Positions 1 through 4,351 of a stretch of 5,437 nt of DNA are shown here, piece after piece (within the stretch, counting starts at the first letter, position 1; each line of letters opens with the position of its first letter). The DNA is taken from contig JAISDY010000118.1 of the NCBI GenBank assembly GCA_031264425.1, positions 1-5,437 on the forward strand, written 5' to 3'. A program made the position numbers and the translations under genes. The notes below the pieces were generated by a model that worked only from the letters and a program-made list of their open reading frames with translations, was not told where the DNA came from and searched no databases. The DNA comes from Endomicrobium sp. (GTDB taxonomy: Bacteria; Elusimicrobiota; Endomicrobiia; Endomicrobiales; Endomicrobiaceae).

Positions 1-485
1 CTCTTGCAAAACTTGAACAAAATGGAATAATTAAAGCGGTAATAACGCAAAATATTGACAATCTTCATACAAAAGCGGGCAGTAAAAATGTATATGAACT
101 GCATGGTAATGCAAGTAAATTGACTTGTCTGCGCGACGGTAGTAAGTATTTGGTGCAAAATTTTGACTTGAGAACTACCCCTTGCTGTAAAAAATGTGGA
201 GCAATATTAAAACCTGATTTTGTCTTTTTTGGCGAAATGCTTCCAGAAAAAGATATGAGAATGTCTCTTGAGGCAAGTAGTAATTGCGACGTTATGCTTG
301 TCATAGGCTCTACGGGCATCGTATATCCTGCGGCGTCTTTGCCATTTGATGCAAAAAGAAACGGAGCAGTAATTATTGAAATAAATCCCAAACCGTCAGC
401 TTTTACAAACGAAATTACAGATATATTTATTCCTATGGAAGCTGTAGAAGCTATGATGCGGATATGGGCTTTGTTTAAAGAATAA
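1..485 (+). CDS. Sir2-family NAD-dependent protein deacylase, 5'-truncated
   Basis: Sirtuins remove acyl groups from protein lysines, consuming NAD+ and releasing nicotinamide. The reading frame is open from base 3 to the TAA at 483-485, giving 160 visible residues. The family is usually about 240-250 residues, so roughly 85 N-terminal residues, including the GAGxS nucleotide-binding motif, lie outside the window. Visible hallmarks, numbered from the first visible codon, are TQNIDNLH (15-22), the catalytic-histidine motif HG (His34, bases 102-104), the zinc-ribbon region (42-65), FFGEMLP (75-81), a GSTGIVYPAA segment matching the NAD-binding GTSxxVxPA motif, and IEIN near the end. The second zinc pair is intact (Cys62, Cys65), but the first reads C-L-R-D, with Asp45 where a Cys is expected. 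A TTG at 120 is not the real start, because homologous sequence continues upstream of it. Family assignment is very secure. Acyl preference (acetyl versus succinyl) cannot be judged because the relevant N-terminal residues are missing. Confidence 0.95.
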   Translation, partial: LAKLEQNGIIKAVITQNIDNLHTKAGSKNVYELHGNASKLTCLRDGSKYLVQNFDLRTTPCCKKCGAILKPDFVFFGEMLPEKDMRMSLEASSNCDVMLVIGSTGIVYPAASLPFDAKRNGAVIIEINPKPSAFTNEITDIFIPMEAVEAMMRIWALFKE

Positions 486-509
486 GTATAAAATTTATCC
501 ATGACAGCC

Positions 510-534
510 AAAACATGTATTTCATATATGTTTT
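510..534. repeat. Imperfect inverted repeat between sir2 and metN (operator or weak terminator)
   Basis: The arms are AAAACATGTAT (510-520) and ATATATGTTTT (524-534) around a TTC centre. They pair over 11 positions with one G-T wobble. The repeat lies 25 bases after the sirtuin stop and 11 bases before the -35 box of the metN promoter. It is almost entirely A/T, so an RNA hairpin here would be a weak terminator. A protein-binding site is at least as likely, because a similar palindrome lies at the symporter promoter (3034-3047). Function is inferred. Confidence 0.45.
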
Positions 535-545
535 ATAGTGAATGC

Positions 546-574
546 TTGACATATATACAATAAAGTGATAATAT
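546..574 (+). promoter_or_regulatory. Sigma70-type promoter of the metNIQ operon
   Basis: A perfect -35 box TTGACA (546-551) is followed after 17 bases by TAATAT (569-574), which is preceded by TGA to give an extended -10 (TGn). An alternative -10, GATAAT (567-572), would leave a 15-base spacer. Transcription would start near 581, leaving a leader of only about 37 nt before metN. That is too short for a SAM riboswitch or T-box. Confidence 0.7.
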
Positions 575-607
575 ATAAGTTATGTTTTGTGAGTACTTTA
601 GTTCCTA

Positions 608-615
608 AGAGGGAG
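608..615 (+). promoter_or_regulatory. Ribosome binding site of metN; leaves the start ambiguous
   Basis: AGAGGGAG is a strong Shine-Dalgarno match. Its GGAG end lies only two bases from the ATG at 618 but five bases from the adjacent in-frame GTG at 621. Either could be the true start, and the product would differ by one residue. Confidence 0.65.
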
Positions 616-617
616 CA

Positions 618-1409
618 ATGGTGGCACTATTTATAGAGATAAAAAATGTCTCTAAGAAATTTAAAAATCATGATCAAGAATTTGATGTTCTTAAGGATAT
701 AAATTTAGAAATACAGAAAGGCGATATTTTTGGAATCATTGGATTTAGCGGCGCTGGAAAATCTACCCTTATTCGCTGTATAAATCGCCTTGAAACAGTT
801 TCTTCTGGCACAATCCATATAGGTAATCACGAAATAGACAAACTTTCCAAAAAAGGAATGAATCTCTATAGACAAAAAATCGGCATGATATTCCAACATT
901 TTAATCTTTTTGATTCCAGAACAGTTTACGGCAATGTGGCTTTCCCTTTGGAAGTAGCTGGAAAAAGCAAACAGGAAATAAAAAGAAGGGTAACTGAGAT
1001 TTTAGAGCTTGTAAATATATCTGATAAAAAAGATTTTTACCCGGGTCAGCTTTCGGGTGGGCAAAAGCAGCGCGTTGGTATAGCAAGAGCTTTGGCTAAT
1101 AATCCAGACATTTTGTTAAGCGACGAAGCTACCTCTGCTTTGGATCCCGTAACTTCTCTTTCAGTATTAGATCTTCTAAAAGACATAAATAAAAAACTTG
1201 GAATTACTATTATTCTAATTACGCATTCTTTAGATGTTATAAAATACACATGTAATAATATGGCTGTTCTTGAAGATGGCTTAATAGCCGAAAATGGAAG
1301 CGTAAGGAAAATTTTTGCAAAACCTTCAAGTGAAACTGCCAAAGTGTTTATAAAGAATAACGCTGATTTGGCAAAGTTTGACTATTTGGGCGGAGGCGAC
1401 GGAATATGA
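618..1409 (+). CDS. metN: Methionine-type ABC importer, ATP-binding subunit MetN, without NIL domain
   Basis: This is the cytoplasmic ATPase that drives methionine uptake through MetI. The 263-residue product has Walker A GFSGAGKS (42-49), a Q-loop Gln93, the signature LSGGQ (145-149), Walker B ILLSDE (165-170), the D-loop SALD (173-176) and the switch His203. The stretches FGIIGFSGAGKSTLIRCINR and DEATSALDP are characteristic of the MetN group rather than of polar amino acid ATPases. All catalytic residues are present. Typical MetN proteins have about 340 residues and end in an ACT-like NIL domain that binds methionine and inhibits transport. This protein stops soon after the ATPase domain and has no NIL domain. 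The ending looks natural, because the stop overlaps the metI start as ATGA. The start is ATG 618 or GTG 621. It is the first gene of the metNIQ operon, read from the promoter at 546-574. Methionine as substrate is inferred from family and operon. Confidence 0.93.
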   Translation: MVALFIEIKNVSKKFKNHDQEFDVLKDINLEIQKGDIFGIIGFSGAGKSTLIRCINRLETVSSGTIHIGNHEIDKLSKKGMNLYRQKIGMIFQHFNLFDSRTVYGNVAFPLEVAGKSKQEIKRRVTEILELVNISDKKDFYPGQLSGGQKQRVGIARALANNPDILLSDEATSALDPVTSLSVLDLLKDINKKLGITIILITHSLDVIKYTCNNMAVLEDGLIAENGSVRKIFAKPSSETAKVFIKNNADLAKFDYLGGGDGI

Positions 1410-2095
1410 GGGAATTTTTAGCACAAGTTTTCAGTGCTGAAGTATGGGGATATGTTTTGCCGGCAACATGGCAGACTATTTATATGACAGCCATATCAAC
1501 TGCTATCACAATATTTTTTGGTTTATTGTTTGGAATTTTGCTTTATATTACGGACAAAGATGGACTACACCCTTTACCTATTTTTAATAAAATTTTCGGA
1601 GCGATTATAAATTCAGTTTTATCTTTGCCTTCTATGATTGTTATTCTTCTTTTTTTACCATTGTCAAAAATGATAGTAGGCGTGTCTTATGGTCCAAAAG
1701 CGTTTATTGTATCTTTATCTATTGTCTGCATACCTATATTTTCACGAATGGTTGAGAACAGCGTTCTTGAAGTAGCCAAAGGCAAAGTGGAAGCTGCTAA
1801 AGCTATGGGTGCGTCAAACTTAGATATTATTTTCAAAGTTATGCTCCCTGAATCTTTGCCCACTTTAATAAGAAATTTTGTAGTTCTTACAATAACGCTA
1901 ATATCAATAACCGCAATTGCCGGCTCTTTTGGAGCCGGAGGTCTTGGCGAGCTTGCCGTGCGTTTTGGTTATCACAGATACCGTTCAGATATTCTTGCGG
2001 CGGTTATCATAGTTCTTTTGGTTGTTGTTGAATGTCTGCAGCTCTTTGGCGCTTCTATCTCAAAGAAAATACTTAAAAAGAGACATCTCGTATAA
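1406..2095 (+). CDS. metI: Methionine-type ABC importer, permease subunit MetI
   Basis: This inner-membrane channel subunit is 229 residues long, close to the E. coli MetI length of about 217. Hydrophobic segments appear around residues 21-48, 65-86, 97-116, 155-175 and 195-215, matching the five-helix MetI plan. The permease-ATPase coupling loop (EAA motif) is seen as EAAKAMGASNLDIIFKVMLP (129-148). Further MetI-type stretches are the IVGVSYG segment after helix 2 and AGSFGAGGLGELAVRFGYHR near the C-terminus. The ATG overlaps the metN stop by four bases. GGAGG at 1392-1396, nine bases upstream, serves as the ribosome binding site, so translational coupling with metN is likely. The E. coli-type sequence RSIPF before helix 2 is replaced here by LSLPSM, a modest divergence. 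The metQ gene follows after 29 bases. Confidence 0.92.
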   Translation: MREFLAQVFSAEVWGYVLPATWQTIYMTAISTAITIFFGLLFGILLYITDKDGLHPLPIFNKIFGAIINSVLSLPSMIVILLFLPLSKMIVGVSYGPKAFIVSLSIVCIPIFSRMVENSVLEVAKGKVEAAKAMGASNLDIIFKVMLPESLPTLIRNFVVLTITLISITAIAGSFGAGGLGELAVRFGYHRYRSDILAAVIIVLLVVVECLQLFGASISKKILKKRHLV

Positions 2096-2124
2096 AGGCT
2101 TGGTTTTTTACAAGGAGTGAAAAC

Positions 2125-2925
2125 ATGAAAGCAAAGAAATTTTTTGCATTAATATGTGTCTTATTGTTTACTGCATGTGTTGTTGCTGCGGCAGATTCAA
2201 AGAGAGTTATTTTAAAAATCGCTGCTGATGCTGTTCCTCATACAGACTTGATTGAACTTATTAAGCCTGATCTAGAAAAACAGGGGATTATAATAAAGCT
2301 CTACACCGTTATTGATACAACCCTTGTAAATACGCAAACTTCAGAAGGAGAGTTAGACGCTAATTATTTCCAGCACGTTATATATATGGACGCTCAGGCA
2401 AAGGACAAAAATTTAAAATTAGCTAATGCTGGAAATATTCATGTTGAACCTATGTCTATATACTCTGACAAATATAAATCAATTTCAGACTTGCCGGAAA
2501 ACGCTAAAATAGCTATTTGTAACGACAGCACAAACGAATACAGAGGCCTTAAACTTCTTGAAAAAGCAGGATTTATACAATTGAAAGAGTCCACAACACC
2601 TGTTACTGCAAGTATACGTGATATTGAGAAGTACTTAAAACCTATTAAAATTATTGAACTTGACCCGTCTTTAATTACAAGGGTAAGAGATCAGTTTGAT
2701 GCTTATATAGTGTGGTCTAATAAAGTTATGGAAGCCGGTATTGACGTAAACAAAGCAAGATTGTTTAGCGAGGGAGGAGATTCTCCATACGCCAACATAA
2801 TTGCTGTAAATCCCCAGAGGCTCAATGATCCGTCTATTAAGGCTTTAGTTAATGCCCTAAAATCCGATAAAGTGAAAACATTCATTTTGGAAAAATACAA
2901 AGGTATAATTATTCCTGCAAAGTAG
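2125..2925 (+). CDS. metQ: Methionine-type ABC importer, substrate-binding protein MetQ (NlpA family)
   Basis: This is the extracytoplasmic receptor that captures methionine, or a related ligand, and delivers it to MetNI. At 266 residues it has the usual family length. The N-terminus is a signal peptide with a KAKK start and a hydrophobic core. LFTAC (14-18) fits a loose lipobox with Cys18 as a possible lipid anchor, but VAAAD (20-24) could instead be a signal peptidase I site. Family motifs are DANYFQH (78-84), IHVEPMSIYSDKYKS (105-119), NDSTNEYR (133-140) and the late SPYANIIAV segment. A frequent family version of the third motif is IPNDPTNxxR, whereas here it reads ICNDSTNEYR, so ligand preference may differ. 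The ribosome binding site AAGGAG (2112-2117) lies seven bases before the ATG. It is the last gene of the operon, followed within 20 bases by a strong terminator. The family call is secure. The exact ligand is inferred. Confidence 0.92.
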   Translation: MKAKKFFALICVLLFTACVVAAADSKRVILKIAADAVPHTDLIELIKPDLEKQGIIIKLYTVIDTTLVNTQTSEGELDANYFQHVIYMDAQAKDKNLKLANAGNIHVEPMSIYSDKYKSISDLPENAKIAICNDSTNEYRGLKLLEKAGFIQLKESTTPVTASIRDIEKYLKPIKIIELDPSLITRVRDQFDAYIVWSNKVMEAGIDVNKARLFSEGGDSPYANIIAVNPQRLNDPSIKALVNALKSDKVKTFILEKYKGIIIPAK

Positions 2926-2941
2926 AATTTAATTTTTAGTT

Positions 2942-2979
2942 AAAAGACTGTCTAGCTTGAGGGCTAGGCAGTCTTTTTT
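2942..2979 (+). terminator. Intrinsic terminator of metNIQ
   Basis: The arms AAAGACTGTCTAGC (2943-2956) and GCTAGGCAGTCTTT (2963-2976) pair over 14 positions with a single T-G wobble, around the six-base loop TTGAGG, and are followed by a T-run. It lies just after the metQ stop and is a textbook Rho-independent terminator. It separates the importer operon from the symporter gene. Confidence 0.93.
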
Positions 2980-2998
2980 ATATACTTTTACTTTGTTA

Positions 2999-3028
2999 TT
3001 GACATTATAGATAGAAATATAATATAAC
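2999..3028 (+). promoter_or_regulatory. Sigma70-type promoter of the symporter gene
   Basis: A perfect -35 TTGACA (2999-3004) is followed by -10 TATAAC (3023-3028) with an 18-base spacer. A perfect TATAAT at 3018-3023 also exists, but with only a 13-base spacer. Transcription would begin near 3035, inside the palindrome at 3034-3047. The promoter lies after the metQ terminator, so the symporter is probably an independent unit. Confidence 0.65.
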
Positions 3029-3033
3029 ACATA

Positions 3034-3047
3034 AAACATATATGTTT
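3034..3047. promoter_or_regulatory. Perfect 14-bp palindrome over the predicted transcription start (candidate operator)
   Basis: AAACATATATGTTT is its own reverse complement. It sits immediately downstream of the -10 box, where a bound repressor would block initiation. Its core ATATATGTTT recurs upstream of metN (524-533). Operator function is inferred from position and symmetry. Chance palindromes are fairly common in AT-rich DNA. Confidence 0.45.
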
Positions 3048-3077
3048 ATATGTATTAAATTATAGGGAGATGTAAGT

Positions 3078-4274
3078 ATGAAGAAGTTTTTAAGCAGTTT
3101 ACCGGCAAGACTTATTTTTAGCATAATAATAGGAATTGCCTTGGGCTGTATTGCGAACGTTCACTTAATGCAAATTGTTGTTAGCATTCAGAATATTTTA
3201 GGATCTTTTATATTTTTCTGCGTGCCGCTAATTATTATTGGTTTTATTGCTCCTTCAATCACAAGGTTGGGGCAAAATGTTTCAAAAGTTTTGTTATTTG
3301 CATTTGTTTTAGCTTATGTTTCAAGTATAGGCGCCGCATTTATGTCTTGCTTTAGTGGATTTGAAATTATTCCTCATTTAAACATAAGCTCTACTGTAAA
3401 TCAATCAAAGGAGTTGCCAAAGGCTATATCTGAGTTAGGGCTTTCTCCCGTTATAAGTGTGATGAGCGCTTTGATGATTTCTGTTTTGATTGGTATTGCC
3501 GCTTGTTGGAATAAATCTACAACAATCATTAGTTTACTTGAAGAATTTCATAAAATTATCCTTTCAATAGTAACAAAAATGCTCATTCCTATTCTTCCAG
3601 TTTTTGTAGCTTTCACATTTTGCTCTTTGGCATATGAAAGAGTTATTACAAAACAATTGCCTATTTTCGCAATAGTTGTTTTGATTGTTATTTTAGGACA
3701 TTATATATGGCTTACAGTCCTTTACACAATTGCCGCTATATACTCAAAAAAGAATCCATTTCGTGTTTTAAAATATTATGGTCCTGCGTATCTTACCGCT
3801 ATAGGCACAATGAGTTCTGCAGCGACGCTTCCCGTAGCTTTAGAAAGCGCAAGAAAATCTGACGTTTTGCGTAAAGATATGGTGGACTTTGGAATACCTC
3901 TTTTTGCAAATATTCATGTTTGTGGCTCTGTTCTTACCGAGGTTTTCTTTGTGATGGTTGTTTCTCAAGTCTATTACGGAGCATTGCCTTCTGTTGAGAC
4001 AATGATTTTGTTTTGCTTGCTGCTTGGAATATTTGCCGTTGGAGCTCCCGGTGTGCCGGGAGGCACGGTAATAGGATCACTCGGTCTTATTATAAGCGTG
4101 TTGGGTTTTGATAATAACGCTATAGCTCTTATTCTTTCAATATTTGCTCTGCAAGATAGTTTTGGCACAGCCTGCAATGTTACCGGCGACGGGGCATTAA
4201 CGCTTATTCTTACAAAATTTGTTGAAAGTCACAATAATGACACAAAAGGTATTAAAACGGAGACTTTTAGTTAA
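3078..4274 (+). CDS. Dicarboxylate/amino acid:cation symporter (DAACS/SLC1-like), divergent; probably neutral amino acid uptake
   Basis: This is a polytopic inner-membrane secondary transporter of 398 residues, near the usual 400-430 for the family. The fold hallmarks are a very hydrophobic N-terminal half, hairpin 1 with TMSSAATLPVALESARK (244-260), the TM7 region IPLFANIHVCGS (273-284), hairpin 2 with VGAPGVPGGTVIG (321-333) and TM8 LQDSFGTACNVTGD (358-371). By alignment from memory to archaeal GltPh, the amino-group ligand Asp394 is kept (Asp360), as are Thr398, Asn401 and Asp405 (Thr364, Asn367, Asp371). The side-chain-carboxylate ligand Arg397 is replaced by Gly363. The NMDGT motif reads HVCGS, so His280 and Cys282 replace two sodium-site residues. 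The QDS...TA.N pattern recalls the Ser/Thr transporter SstT. A neutral amino acid is therefore more likely than glutamate or a dicarboxylate. AGGGAGA (3064-3070) lies seven bases before the ATG. No clear terminator follows, so read-through into the porin gene is possible. Confidence 0.88.
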   Translation: MKKFLSSLPARLIFSIIIGIALGCIANVHLMQIVVSIQNILGSFIFFCVPLIIIGFIAPSITRLGQNVSKVLLFAFVLAYVSSIGAAFMSCFSGFEIIPHLNISSTVNQSKELPKAISELGLSPVISVMSALMISVLIGIAACWNKSTTIISLLEEFHKIILSIVTKMLIPILPVFVAFTFCSLAYERVITKQLPIFAIVVLIVILGHYIWLTVLYTIAAIYSKKNPFRVLKYYGPAYLTAIGTMSSAATLPVALESARKSDVLRKDMVDFGIPLFANIHVCGSVLTEVFFVMVVSQVYYGALPSVETMILFCLLLGIFAVGAPGVPGGTVIGSLGLIISVLGFDNNAIALILSIFALQDSFGTACNVTGDGALTLILTKFVESHNNDTKGIKTETFS

Positions 4275-4288
4275 AAAAATGCTAATAT
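4260..4288 (+). promoter_or_regulatory. Possible extended -10 promoter for the porin gene
   Basis: TGCTAATAT (4280-4288) is an extended -10 element with the same TAATAT hexamer as the metN promoter. The -35 position 17 bases upstream (GAGACT, 4260-4265) matches TTGACA at only three places and lies within the end of the symporter gene. This is a weak candidate; the porin may also be read from the symporter promoter. Confidence 0.3.
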
Positions 4289-4327
4289 CAGTTATGTGTC
4301 AGCTATGAGGTATATTTGTTTCATAGC
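4289..4327. repeat. Tandem and inverted CTATGA-type repeats in the porin leader
   Basis: CAGTTATG (4289-4296) and CAGCTATG (4300-4307) form a direct repeat with an 11-base period and one mismatch. GCTATGA (4302-4308) also forms a perfect inverted repeat with TCATAGC (4321-4327) around a 12-base centre. An RNA hairpin would end 12 bases before the ribosome binding site. Either a regulator-binding array or a leader hairpin would fit. Neither is proven. Confidence 0.4.
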
Positions 4328-4339
4328 GAAAATATATCC

Positions 4340-4345
4340 GGAGGG
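4340..4345 (+). promoter_or_regulatory. Ribosome binding site that fixes the porin GTG start
   Basis: GGAGGG lies six bases before GTG 4352. The first in-frame ATG (near 4451) would remove the signal peptide, so GTG is the supported start. Confidence 0.8.
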
Positions 4346-4351
4346 ATTAAA

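Noticed and set aside
120..485. Sirtuin starting at TTG 120
   Set aside because: TQNIDNLH and the catalytic HG motif lie upstream in the same open frame, so the gene simply begins before the window.
65..511. Minus-strand open frame of 148 codons opposite the sirtuin
   Set aside because: The plus strand here encodes clear sirtuin motifs, and the minus-strand translation resembles no family I recognise.
510..538. Firm call of an intrinsic terminator after the sirtuin
   Set aside because: The stem has almost no G-C pairs and the T-run is short, so it was listed as an inverted repeat of uncertain role.
1300..1409. Recent frameshift or stop removing the MetN C-terminal domain
   Set aside because: The metI gene starts in a 4-nt overlap with the stop and has its own ribosome binding site, so no leftover domain sequence exists downstream.
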